From Bacillus ndiopicus (GTDB lineage: Bacteria; Bacillota; Bacilli; Bacillales_A; Planococcaceae): a stretch of 64,000 nt of DNA. The stretch is taken from positions 397,091 through 461,090 of the forward strand of contig NZ_HG964404.1 of the NCBI RefSeq assembly GCF_000612805.1, read 5' to 3'. Below are positions 8,535-17,282 of this stretch, in pieces. The notes under the pieces were generated by a model that did no database searches, was not told the DNA's origin, and was given only the letters and a program-made list of their open reading frames with translations. Within the stretch, counting starts at the first letter, position 1. Each line of letters starts with the position of its first letter. The translations under genes and the position numbers were made by a program.

Positions 8535-9893
8535 TTAAACTGCTGTATGGGCGAAAAATTCCTCATAAAGCGCCTTTAAAATTTGATTCTCATATTGGCT
8601 TAGTACGCCAAATACGAGACTTACTTCTGAAGAACCTTGATTAATCATTTCAATATTAGCGCCTGTATTTGAAATAGCTGTCGCTGCGCGCGCTGCTAAG
8701 CCCGTGTTATTTCGCATACCCTCGCCAACAATTACAACCATTGAGAAGTCATGACGGAAATGCACGTCTTCTGCTTGTAGTTCCTCTTTCACGCGCTTCA
8801 TAATACGCGCTTCAATTTCATCATTTAATTGATGCGAGCGCATAATTACTGAAATATCATCCAGTCCAGATGGTGTATGCTCATATGAAATATTTTCTTC
8901 CTCGATAATTTGCAGTAAACGTCTACCGAAGCCTACTTCACGATTCATTAAATATTTCGATACATATAAAATTGAAAATCCACTATCAGTCGCAATACCT
9001 GTAACAGGGCTACCTGTTGCTGGGCGTTTCGGTACAATGCGTGTACCCTCTGCAGCAGGATTATTTGTGTTTTTAATATTTACTGGAATCCCTTGTTTAT
9101 ATACAGGCATTAACGCCTCATCATGAAATACTGAGAACCCCGCATATGAAAGTTCGCGCATTTCACGATATGTGATTTCCTTAATTTCCACTGGACAATT
9201 CACCACTTTCGGATTTGCTGAAAAGACGCAATCAACGTCTGTAAAATTTTCATATAAATCTGCATTAACAGCAGAAGCTAAAATCGAACCTGTTATATCA
9301 GAGCCGCCGCGATCAAACGTACGCAACACGCCCGCCTTTGTATACCCAAAAAAGCCTGGGAATACAATAATTTCTTCGACATTAGCAAGCTTGCTTAGAT
9401 TTTCATATGTTTCAGGCAAAGCAAAAGTTCGCTCAGGTAAATCGTTTACAATTAATCCCTCTTTCGGGCTGATATATTTGGCAGGCATTCCGATTGAACT
9501 GAAATAAGCTGCGATAAGCTTTGCATTATTATCCTCACCACTGGCCTTTATGCTATCCATAAATTGCGCCTCTTGTGATTTGTCTGCATCTAAACGTTCG
9601 CGCAAATCATCTGTGATTACTTGGACAATCGTATCATCTAATCCTAGCTCTGCTGCAATATCAGCATAGCGTTCAATTACTGTACTTAATTTTAACTCAG
9701 TATCCACATTTCGCAGTGCACTATTCGCAAGATCAATTAATAAATCCGTTACTTTAATGTCATCATTAGTGCGCTTCCCTGGAGCAGATACTGCAATAAT
9801 TTTTCTTGCAGGATTAGCCTTTACAATATTCGCAACTTTTTTTATTTGTTGTGCGTTCGCAACAGAAGTTCCACCAAATTTACATACAATCAT
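8535..9893 (-). CDS. aspartokinase (class III, monofunctional)
   Basis: 452 aa. Phosphorylates L-aspartate, first step toward lysine, threonine and methionine. N-terminus MIVCKFGGTSVANA is the kinase signature; GFFGYTKAGVLRTFDRGGSD near residue 180 binds substrate; two ACT domains occupy residues 300-450 (e.g. FSILYVSKYLMNREVGFG, then NTGANIEMINQGSSEVSL). Length and layout fit the YclM/ThrD type of Bacillus. No lysine riboswitch sequence was seen upstream; a plain sigma-A promoter lies at 9955-9983. Single gene. Confidence 0.92.
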   Translation of the reverse strand: MIVCKFGGTSVANAQQIKKVANIVKANPARKIIAVSAPGKRTNDDIKVTDLLIDLANSALRNVDTELKLSTVIERYADIAAELGLDDTIVQVITDDLRERLDADKSQEAQFMDSIKASGEDNNAKLIAAYFSSIGMPAKYISPKEGLIVNDLPERTFALPETYENLSKLANVEEIIVFPGFFGYTKAGVLRTFDRGGSDITGSILASAVNADLYENFTDVDCVFSANPKVVNCPVEIKEITYREMRELSYAGFSVFHDEALMPVYKQGIPVNIKNTNNPAAEGTRIVPKRPATGSPVTGIATDSGFSILYVSKYLMNREVGFGRRLLQIIEEENISYEHTPSGLDDISVIMRSHQLNDEIEARIMKRVKEELQAEDVHFRHDFSMVVIVGEGMRNNTGLAARAATAISNTGANIEMINQGSSEVSLVFGVLSQYENQILKALYEEFFAHTAV

Positions 9894-9954
9894 TCTACCA
9901 AATCCTTACTTAATAATATTTTTGTACTTTCCATAAAAACAATTGATTTTACAC

Positions 9955-9983
9955 AGTGTACAAACTTATTACAAATACGTCAA
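9955..9983 (-). promoter_or_regulatory. sigma-A promoter of aspartokinase gene
   Basis: On the minus strand TTGACG is followed after exactly 17 nt by TACACT, about 60 nt before the ATG. Confidence 0.6.
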
Positions 9984-10086
9984 GACTAATTTGTAGTAAG
10001 TTTGAGGTTTATTATAAAAAAGATGAACATTTTTCAAAACTTTTGCACTTATTATATGGTTTTTCATTTAAAAAAGTGCGAAATTC

Positions 10087-10722
10087 CTAGTTGAAAAACA
10101 ATTCAGACAAGTTTTCGCAAATCACTTTACAGAGCATTATTGTATACGCATATCCCCTAAAAAACAATAGAAATCTTACCAGATTACTAAAGTTTCTTTC
10201 ATAACAAATAATAAGAGCAAATTTTAGATAGTGAACATTCCAATCCAATAACAAAAAATTGCCCGAAAAGTGGCGTGCTAGCCTGCTTTTCGGACAATTT
10301 TTTCGCCAAGACAAATAACGTCTTACTTCATCCAATTGTTCAAAGGTAAAAATATTATTTAAAATAATCTGAAGCGTTGGTATACCCGCCTTCACTGTCG
10401 CTACCTTCATGCTCTCACGCAATACACCAAATTTATTAATCAAAAGCATCGTAGCTCTGTGTGATAACGCTTTTATCTCCCCTTTCGCAATTCCTTTTCC
10501 ATCCTCAATTCCATGTTGCATTTGCTGCTCAGTTATATCTTTGTTGACGTCAAAAATATAACGCAACATCGTTTCGACATTTCCTATTGCAGATTGTTTA
10601 TCTTGTAGCTCATGTAGATAATAGAAGGTACGTAACATACCTTCTATTAAATATTCTCCCTGCTTTATTTGCATATCAGGCAACAATGCTAGCACCATTT
10701 GATACAGAAACGGCACTATCAT
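10087..10722 (-). pseudogene. Rpn/transposase-nuclease family remnant
   Basis: The frame begins inside a protein: MVLALLPDMQIKQGEYLIEG, then ETMLRYIFDVNKDITEQQMQ and GEIKALSHRATMLLINKFG, ending with TLQIILNNIFTFEQLDEVRRYL. This matches the C-terminal half of Rpn-type recombination-promoting nucleases (PD-(D/E)XK putative transposase family). The nuclease N-terminal half is missing. After about residue 137 the frame runs through the 39-bp palindrome (10259-10297) and then through non-homologous AT-rich sequence, so the true end is probably near 10310 and the rest is read-through. Broken, likely inactive. Confidence 0.65.
10259..10297 (-). repeat. 39-bp palindromic repeat, copy B
   Basis: Minus-strand TTGTCCGAAAAGCAGG at one end and CACTTTTCGGGCAA at the other form an almost perfect stem. 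Located inside the read-through end of the Rpn remnant. Related copies at 329-367 and 25696-25734. Confidence 0.75.
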
Positions 10723-10862
10723 TTTCTTGAAATTTTATTGCTAAATCAAACGGTAATGATTCATGCTATAATCTTTAAACAGAAGAATCTTTCTTTCTGT
10801 ATAATTTGGTTGTGATGACTTATTTTTATCAATAGCGGTTCTTATTTTTAATAAAAAAATTG

Positions 10863-10907
10863 AAAGCCAGTGAAATTTTACTGATTGTAAAATTTTACTG
10901 GCTTTTT
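10863..10907. terminator. bidirectional terminator after the small secreted peptide gene
   Basis: AAAGCCAGTGAAATTTTAC and GTAAAATTTTACTGGCTTT form a 19-bp stem with a 5-nt loop. T-runs flank both sides. On the minus strand it lies about 70 nt after the peptide gene. Confidence 0.8.
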
Positions 10908-10973
10908 AGTTTAGAGATGGGTTTTGTCCCTGCCTCTTTATTTAAAAATATTGCGTTTTTATTTTATAATCAT

Positions 10974-11138
10974 CTAACTTTGAATTGGACATGCCTTGCC
11001 AGGGCTGCACTTAGGTGGTGGGAAACCGCCACTTCCAGCTCCTTGTTCGTTTGCAGCGCTTGCTACTGAACCAAATGACAAACTTAAAAGTAAAAGAGCT
11101 GCAGTAACAATAGACCATAGTTTTTTCTTCTTTTTCAT
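10974..11138 (-). CDS. small secreted peptide with two cysteines
   Basis: 54 aa. AAGGAGAG lies 9 nt before the ATG. Residues 1-28 form a classical signal peptide: five lysines after Met, a hydrophobic core (VTAALLLLSLSFG) and an SVASA/A cleavage site. The predicted mature peptide is about 26 aa, glycine- and proline-rich, with two cysteines spaced CSPGKAC near its C-terminus. It stands alone with its own strong terminator and divergent MarR gene. No family recognised; size and layout recall secreted signalling peptides (Phr-like pro-peptides) or small disulfide-bonded peptides, but no cognate receptor gene is adjacent. Confidence 0.65.
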   Translation of the reverse strand: MKKKKKLWSIVTAALLLLSLSFGSVASAANEQGAGSGGFPPPKCSPGKACPIQS

Positions 11139-11355
11139 TGTTTTCTCTCCTTTTGTATTTAAAATTCGCCTTACCCTAAGTTATATTCTACATTATTAGT
11201 TAAATTCCTTCCGTTTTTGGAAGCTTATTTAAAATAAATAAAATACTTTTTGAAACTTTTCATTTGAAATACCGTGGAATAATCTGTAATTAAAAGCACT
11301 TCATCATCGCTTCAAACAAGTTGCTTTACAATAAAAAAAATGAAGCGTATAGTTT

Positions 11356-11375
11356 TTATTTAGCTAGGTAAATAA
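11356..11375. promoter_or_regulatory. inverted repeat before marR gene (possible operator)
   Basis: TTATTTA-GCTAGG-TAAATAA is a perfect 7-bp inverted repeat 17 nt before the MarR-family start codon, where an autoregulatory MarR operator is expected. Confidence 0.4.
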
Positions 11376-11392
11376 TTTTAAGGAGCGTTAAC

Positions 11393-11791
11393 ATGAATCC
11401 GATATTCCATGCTTTATTCCAAAAAACTCGTTATTTTACGAATCGTTTAAATGAAGTACTGAAACAGCATAATTTGTATAGTTCACAATGGACTATTTTA
11501 TTTTGCTTACATACACACGGTCCAATGACATTAACGCAAATCTGGAAGTATTTAAATGTTGAAGCGCCCAGTATAACAAGGGCAATTACTCGACTTGAAA
11601 CGTTAGGGTGGGTACAAAGAATAGATGGTGAAGATAAACGAGAAAAAATTGTTACCTTAACATCAGAGGCTGAGCAACGATTGCCAGCTATTTCGAAAAC
11701 TATTTTAGCTTTTGAGGAAGAAATGGTAGGGTCGCTTACTGTTGAAGAACAACAGCAATTTATAATGCTACTGGAAAAAATGAAAGGTTGA
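11393..11791 (+). CDS. MarR-family transcriptional regulator
   Basis: 132 aa winged-helix protein. Shows the MarR pattern: YSSQWTILFCLHTHGPMTL, recognition segment NVEAPSITRAITRLETLGWV, wing QRIDGEDKREKIVTLTSEAE. AGGAG lies before the ATG. Stop codon is 5 nt before the MFS gene, so the pair is an operon; the arrangement matches B. subtilis ywoH-ywoG. Likely represses the downstream efflux gene; ligand unknown. Confidence 0.9.
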   Translation: MNPIFHALFQKTRYFTNRLNEVLKQHNLYSSQWTILFCLHTHGPMTLTQIWKYLNVEAPSITRAITRLETLGWVQRIDGEDKREKIVTLTSEAEQRLPAISKTILAFEEEMVGSLTVEEQQQFIMLLEKMKG

Positions 11792-11796
11792 TTGAC

Positions 11797-12993
11797 ATGC
11801 AACATGAAGAAAATTCGAAAATCTGGACGAAGCGGTTTATTAGTCTGTTTTTAACAAATATTTCGGTGTTTTTTGTTTTTTATGGGCTCGTAACGACTTT
11901 ACCGCTTTACGCGATTGGTGAGCTTCATCAAACTGATAAAGAAGCAGGTTTATTACTATCAGGTTTTTTATTATCAGCTATTATTGTACGTCCATTTTCG
12001 GGTAAATTATTAGATGTTTTTGGAAAAAAGAAGCTTTTAGTGATTTCGATTGCTGGCTATTTTTTATGTACGGTTTTATATTTATTTATTCATCCATTCG
12101 GACTTTTACTTGGACTACGCTTTATTCAAGGAATCTTCTTTAGTATTATCACAACTGCAGCAGGTTCTTTAGCTGCGGAGATTGTACCAGCAAAGCGTAA
12201 AGGAGCAGGTCTTGGCTATTTTAATATGTCTACTAATTTGGCTGTCGTGATTGGACCATTCGTTGGCTTACTACTTATTCAATATAGTAGCTTTAGTGCA
12301 TTGTTTATAGTGATGAGTATTTGTATATTAGCCGGGGGCATCTTAGCTGTAACGATAAATACGAATGATTTACCGAAGCCTGCACATCAGGGCAAATTGA
12401 CTTTTAAATTTAATGATTTATTTGAACGTAATGCACTTCCTATAGCGGCTATTGCTAGTTTAGTAGCCTTTTCATATGCGAGTGTTTTATCGTTTTTATC
12501 AGTATACGCACAACAAAAGGACCTCATGGCTGTTGCGACTCTATTTTATGCTGTGTTTGCAGCGGCCATGCTAATTACGCGACCTTATACAGGGAAACTC
12601 TACGATACAAAAGGACCGCAATTTGTCATACTTCCTGGTATTATATTCTTTGCTATAGGGCTTGTTATGCTCGCATTTGTCTCAGGACCATCATTGTTTT
12701 TATTTTCAGCTATCTTTATTGGATTTGGTTACGGAGCCGTGACAACAAGTTTGCAAGCATTAGCAGTTCAATCCGCAGCACTTCAACGCAGTGGCTATGC
12801 AACTGCAACATATTTTACGATGTTTGACATCGGGATTGCTCTCGGTTCGTATATATTGGGGATGATAGCAGTGCAAGCGAGTTATGCTTCAGTATATCTA
12901 AGTAGTGCAGGTATACTGGTTGTTGTCTTCCTTATATATTTAATGCGTTTAGCCAAAATAAAAGCAAAAAAAGTAGCGCAGGAGAGCGTTTAA
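11797..12993 (+). CDS. MFS transporter (drug/metabolite efflux, YwoG-like)
   Basis: 398 aa with twelve hydrophobic segments. Family features: GLLLSGFLLSAIIVRPFSGK with LLDVFGKKK (the loop 2-3 signature D-x-x-G-(R/K)-(R/K)), and the repeat in the second half RPYTGKLYDTKGPQ. The ATG at 11797 is preferred over TTG at 11788 because GAAAGG then sits at a workable distance. Co-transcribed with the MarR gene. Substrate cannot be told from sequence. Confidence 0.88.
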   Translation: MQHEENSKIWTKRFISLFLTNISVFFVFYGLVTTLPLYAIGELHQTDKEAGLLLSGFLLSAIIVRPFSGKLLDVFGKKKLLVISIAGYFLCTVLYLFIHPFGLLLGLRFIQGIFFSIITTAAGSLAAEIVPAKRKGAGLGYFNMSTNLAVVIGPFVGLLLIQYSSFSALFIVMSICILAGGILAVTINTNDLPKPAHQGKLTFKFNDLFERNALPIAAIASLVAFSYASVLSFLSVYAQQKDLMAVATLFYAVFAAAMLITRPYTGKLYDTKGPQFVILPGIIFFAIGLVMLAFVSGPSLFLFSAIFIGFGYGAVTTSLQALAVQSAALQRSGYATATYFTMFDIGIALGSYILGMIAVQASYASVYLSSAGILVVVFLIYLMRLAKIKAKKVAQESV

Positions 12994-13021
12994 AAACCGT
13001 TGGGTCCCCCCAACGGTTTTT
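12994..13021 (+). terminator. terminator of marR-MFS operon
   Basis: AAAACCGTTGGG and CCCAACGGTTTTT form a 12-bp stem with a 3-4-nt loop directly after the stop codon. Confidence 0.9.
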
Positions 13022-13033
13022 CCTATTCCTTTG

Positions 13034-13345
13034 AACTCCCCCCGCCCTTATGAGTTGCTTGGTTCAGGTCTTTATTTTGCTAACCTCAGCACGAACAAAG
13101 TTGACTGGAAGCAAATGTTTTTGATGTAACAACTACTTGTTTGCTATACCATTTTGCTTTGTACTCTAGTATGATTCTAAATTGCGACCATGATGCTACA
13201 TTGAATGCTTTAGCTAACTTGTGTTTTTTTAGCATATTCGCTACCGATTACATTATGGTTTTTAATGATTTCGGTGGCGACTTTATGCAAATAGCCTGTT
13301 CTTACATAAGCTATTTTTTCATGAATACGTACTATTGCATATACA
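13034..13345 (-). pseudogene. TnpB (IS200/IS605 OrfB) remnant
   Basis: Translated in two frames, the minus strand gives RIHEKIAYVRTGYLHK and [13 protein letters not shown], then after a frameshift [36 protein letters not shown] and [10 protein letters not shown] followed by stops and QNKDL. These are the RuvC-like and zinc-finger segments of TnpB. The N-terminal half, the second CxxC pair and the end of the gene are gone. It is a dead fragment; no TnpA and no intact element ends were found nearby. Confidence 0.8.
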
Positions 13346-13425
13346 AAATACTGCTCTTTTGATATTTCAAGCAAATTTCAATATGATTAATGTTGGAAAA
13401 AGGTAAATTGTATTTAGTAAGTACT

Positions 13426-15474
13426 TCACTGAAAAACAAACTCCAGCTTCCCCTCTTGCAATTTCAAACGAGCCTTGCCTTTTTTGCCACTTTTCCATGT
13501 AAAGCGGATTTCACGCGTTTCTTTGCCAGCTAATAGCTTTTTCGCATCAATTGCAGTTACTTTGCCCTTCATTAGCACTTTGCTAATCGCGAATTTACAT
13601 GCTTTATTTTGGCATGTGTATGCACGGAAGCCTTCTACAACTGGAGTTCGACATAATGGGCAGCTACCCACAACGACAATTTCCTTTTCGGCTACTTCCA
13701 TTTGCAATGCCTTCATACGCGCTGTTGTTTCTTCAATAAATGTAAGCATTTCTCTGTAAAAGGTAGTTGCATTTAATTCACCATCAACAATATCCTTTAG
13801 CTTCTTGCTCCAAACAGCAGTGAGTACGGGGGAGATGATATCGTGGTCGCCTAAGCTAGCAATCACATCTATCCCAAAATCGGTGGCGGCTAGCGATTTC
13901 CCTTGCCGTTCTAGCATACCAATCGTTATCAATTTTTCTATAATTTCAGCTCGTGTAGCTGATGTTCCAATTCCCTCGGCATCCTTCAATATTTTTTGCA
14001 GCTCTGCATTTTCTACAAAGCGCCCTGCATAAAACATCGCATCGAGTAATGTGCTATCAGTGTAACGTGGTGGTGGCTCAGTCATTTTTGATAAAGTTTT
14101 TATTTCTTCAATTGGTAATATTTGATCTATCTTTAATAACGGTAGCGAACGCTCTTCCTTTTTGCGAAATGCTTCATATAAAGCTGTATAACCCTTTTCT
14201 ACAATGGTATTGCCTGTTTGTTTAAAAAGCTCGCCACCTGATTGTAAAATAATCGTCGTTTTATCGAATATGTAGGCAGGCAAAAAGATGGCTAAAAGGC
14301 GCTTGCAAATAAGGTGGTACACTTTCCATTCCGCCTCTGTTAGCTTCTTACGCCCTACCGCCACATCCGTTACAGTGATGGCATGGTGATCTGTTAATTT
14401 TTTATCGTCAACGTAACGTTTAGAGGACGCTACGCGCGAAATATTTGCTTTATTGCCTAAAATACCGCTTGTCACGGCTTTATACTCATCTAGTGAACTT
14501 ACAGCTTCAAGATGTGCTGTAATATTTTGCGCAAAGGCTGTTGGTAAATGCTTTGACTCGGTACGTGGATACGTGATTAGCTTTTTTTCATACAAACTTT
14601 GGGCAATTTTTAACGTATTTGCCGATGTAAAGCCGAAAAATTTATTCGCTTCCTTCTGTAGTTCGAGTAATGAATGCAGTGATGGTGCAGGTAGTGTTTT
14701 GCGCTCTGTTTCCAGCTCTTTGACAATTGCAGTTTCTGTAATACGCGCTACAATTTCCTGCACTTGGTCAGGCCGTATTTTATTTGTCTTATTTATTGGA
14801 TCAAACCATAACGCAGTCATTTCTGGCAGCTGCAATTCAATTTGTGCGTAGGGCTCTGGCTTGAAATTTTTGATTTCGAGCTCTCGTTTCACTACAATAG
14901 CGAGCGTTGGCGTCATGACACGACCGACTTTAATCGTGCGCCCACCCTTCACCGTTGCAACACGTGTTAAATTCAAGCCAATTAACCAATCAAAAATCAT
15001 CCGATACATAGCCGCATTGCGTAGATTGCGAATTAATACATCATTCTCATCTAGCAAATACATTAATGCTTGCTGTATTGCACTATCCGTTGTTTGCGAC
15101 GTCCAAAAGCGCTTTACAGGCAGTCGACAACCCGCTTTTTTATAAAAGGAATAAAAGATATTTTCACCTTCCATCCCCGCATCACAAGCATTAATAATAA
15201 AATCATAATGCCCTGTCTTCAGCTTTTGCTCAAGCTCCTTATACACTTTATAGGCAGTCTTTTTTACGCGGAATTCATAGCGCTCTGGCATCATTGGCAG
15301 CACCGCTAAATCCCATTTCTTCCATTCTTTTTTATATTCATGTGGCTCTTTTAGCTCCACAACATGTCCTACAAATGAAGCAAAGTCAATTGTATATGGT
15401 AGCTGCATTCGCTTGTAAACCTTTTCTATATCTCGCATAAGCGATGGTTTTTCTGCAATGAGTAACGCTCTCAT
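13426..15474 (-). CDS. topB: DNA topoisomerase III, divergent
   Basis: 682 aa type IA topoisomerase, acting on single-stranded regions to decatenate DNA. Toprim domain at the N-terminus (LLIAEKPSLMRDIEK), catalytic tyrosine in KLITYPRTESKHLP near residue 313, and a C-terminal Cys4 zinc ribbon (CPLCRT and CQNKAC). The usual DAGREGE metal motif reads DAGMEGENIF here, so the Arg is Met. ATG at 15474 chosen from alignment of the Toprim start and GGGG upstream; the frame is open 24 codons further. A partial copy of its 5' end lies at 19262-19433. Probably an accessory paralogue. Confidence 0.88.
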   Translation of the reverse strand: MRALLIAEKPSLMRDIEKVYKRMQLPYTIDFASFVGHVVELKEPHEYKKEWKKWDLAVLPMMPERYEFRVKKTAYKVYKELEQKLKTGHYDFIINACDAGMEGENIFYSFYKKAGCRLPVKRFWTSQTTDSAIQQALMYLLDENDVLIRNLRNAAMYRMIFDWLIGLNLTRVATVKGGRTIKVGRVMTPTLAIVVKRELEIKNFKPEPYAQIELQLPEMTALWFDPINKTNKIRPDQVQEIVARITETAIVKELETERKTLPAPSLHSLLELQKEANKFFGFTSANTLKIAQSLYEKKLITYPRTESKHLPTAFAQNITAHLEAVSSLDEYKAVTSGILGNKANISRVASSKRYVDDKKLTDHHAITVTDVAVGRKKLTEAEWKVYHLICKRLLAIFLPAYIFDKTTIILQSGGELFKQTGNTIVEKGYTALYEAFRKKEERSLPLLKIDQILPIEEIKTLSKMTEPPPRYTDSTLLDAMFYAGRFVENAELQKILKDAEGIGTSATRAEIIEKLITIGMLERQGKSLAATDFGIDVIASLGDHDIISPVLTAVWSKKLKDIVDGELNATTFYREMLTFIEETTARMKALQMEVAEKEIVVVGSCPLCRTPVVEGFRAYTCQNKACKFAISKVLMKGKVTAIDAKKLLAGKETREIRFTWKSGKKGKARLKLQEGKLEFVFQ

Positions 15475-16458
15475 TTTTACATCGCCCCTTTCTCTACTAC
15501 TAAGTATATAGAGCGTACGTATGTTTGTAAAATTGTTTCTATACAAGTTAACTCTAGTCGCAGAAGATACTTGCTAAAAAAAGCCTACTTCAATCCAGTA
15601 CAGTATCGAATTTAGGTGAGCTAATCAGCTTGTATAAAATGAAAAATAATATCTTTAAAAAACAAAATTTTATTAATCCAATTTGGCTTTTGTTTTTTTC
15701 ATAACTGCTTTAAAAGAACTACTAGAGCTATTTTTATCATAAGATATAATTTACATCACAAAGTCCTCTAGACTTAGCGACAATGCTTCACCAGAAAAAC
15801 CTTCGTATATTTATTCATTTATAATTCACTAATTTTGAACAGTATAAAAGTAAATAATATGTGTATTATAGTAAAAAAACTATTTTTAGATATGTTGATA
15901 CTACTGGCTAAATGAGAGTAAGTCTTTCATAAGGAAACACTAAATCTTATTCTCTTTAAATCATTTTGCATTGTTTGGAATGAATGTAGAAGGTAATTAT
16001 AATATTTTGAGAGTTATTATGTTGAGCTTTATAGAAAATCATATTGAAAATCTAAAGTTACATACTTACAGAAGATGAGAAAATATCCTTTATAAACACT
16101 TGGAGTAGCGTTATTATATTTAGAAAGGAATATAGTTCTTACGTACGAAGCATTAAGTTATGTAGACGCCAAAGATAGTATTCAATAAATATGACTTAGT
16201 ATGTAAAAATAGCCGGCCTATTCAAGTTTTATTGATATATAATGGGTTTATTTGATAAAGGCCATTTTCTCAAAGTTTGTTCCTGTTAAAACTGAAAGAC
16301 AGACCTAATCTACAAGGCATGTAGATTAAATCTGTTTTTTTGGTTTGATATTTCATGAATCTAGAATTTGCTAAAGCCCCCGTTAGCCTATTATCTACTC
16401 CTGGTATTAAGATAGAAAACTCGTTTTCAGACCTGATTTTCATAAATTTGCCATCATA
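15475..16458. other. gene-poor spacer of about 0.98 kb
   Basis: Very AT-rich with stops in all frames. A few short open stretches (for example near 16020-16190 on the plus strand) show no ribosome site plus recognisable protein. Only the hairpin at 16299-16341 is clear. It looks like decayed sequence next to the TnpB remnant and accessory topB. Confidence 0.6.
16299..16341 (+). terminator. orphan plus-strand terminator
   Basis: ACAGACCTAATCTAC pairs with GTAGATTAAATCTGT around AAGGCAT and is followed by seven T. No gene is recognised upstream on that strand, so it may mark a lost gene. Confidence 0.65.
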
Positions 16459-17217
16459 TTATTTTCGTACTGCTTCAAATGTAATGATTTGACTCACATT
16501 TGATGGTTGCTGCTTATAATTATAAGCAGCCGAACATGTAATTTCAGAAAAACCAACACTTTCTAAAATAAGTTTGAACTCTTCAATACCATACCAACGC
16601 ATTGCGAATCTTTGTAATTCAGTTTCAATCAATTTTCCTTTTCGCCATTTCTCGTATTTTATATAGGATACAGTTTTTTGATTAAGCCAATCAATTTCAA
16701 TAGACTTGCTTTCCATCATAATCCCATCGCCGCTTGGTAGAGAGAAAGTTGAAGTTGATATCTCTCCTGTTTTCCAGCCATGAAGTAATTCAAGGTCAAC
16801 AATTAAACGACCACCTGAAACAAGGTGCTTAAAAAAGCATTTTAATGCGGATAAAGAATCTTCTCGATTTTCAATCAAACAGAAAGAACCAGTAGGAATC
16901 ATAATCGCCTCATAATTTGATGGCAACGAAAATCTCTTTAAATCTTCTTCATACAAATTTGGATTGTATCCCCGTTCTTCACAACGTTCTCGACAAGAAT
17001 TTAACATTTCAGGAGAATAATCAATACCATCAACTATATATCCCGCCTCAAGAAATGGAATCATAAAACGACCTGATCCAACTGCTGCTTCTAGAATCCG
17101 TCCTTTACAAGTTTTTAATCGTTCAAGGTAGTATTCAATATCACCGTCAATTGAATATCCCACTGGTTTGGTAAAATCATAAACCTCCGTACTTAATGCA
17201 CCATAATAACTAAACAT
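16459..17217 (-). CDS. class I SAM-dependent methyltransferase
   Basis: 252 aa. Motif I is ILEAAVGSGRFMIPFLEAGY near residue 40, followed by VDGIDYSPEMLNSCRER, then LVSGGRLIVDLEL (post-motif strand 5 region). No DNA- or RNA-specific motif, so a small-molecule methyltransferase is likely. ATG at 17217 chosen because CGGAGGAA lies just upstream; an 8-codon longer start overlaps that ribosome site. Sits 65 nt after the AraC-family gene in the same direction; the pair may be an operon. Confidence 0.85.
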   Translation of the reverse strand: MFSYYGALSTEVYDFTKPVGYSIDGDIEYYLERLKTCKGRILEAAVGSGRFMIPFLEAGYIVDGIDYSPEMLNSCRERCEERGYNPNLYEEDLKRFSLPSNYEAIMIPTGSFCLIENREDSLSALKCFFKHLVSGGRLIVDLELLHGWKTGEISTSTFSLPSGDGIMMESKSIEIDWLNQKTVSYIKYEKWRKGKLIETELQRFAMRWYGIEEFKLILESVGFSEITCSAAYNYKQQPSNVSQIITFEAVRK

Positions 17218-17282
17218 TTCATTTCCTCCGATATTATGCACGGAAGAACTTTCTTCCGCACCCCAATTTTATTGATTAAAAC

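Noticed and set aside
9894..10086. Possible lysine riboswitch before aspartokinase
   Set aside because: The conserved L-box sequences are absent and the leader is too short; only a plain promoter is visible.
10298..10310. Rpn protein continuing to 10087
   Set aside because: After the 39-bp palindrome the frame encodes low-complexity AT-driven sequence unlike the family; treated as read-through of a remnant.
12994..13021. Attenuator of the TnpB region
   Set aside because: It directly follows the MFS stop codon on the plus strand and has a T-run on that side, so it is the operon terminator.
15960..16200. Small plus-strand genes in the gene-poor spacer
   Set aside because: Short frames with stops, no ribosome sites and no recognised protein.
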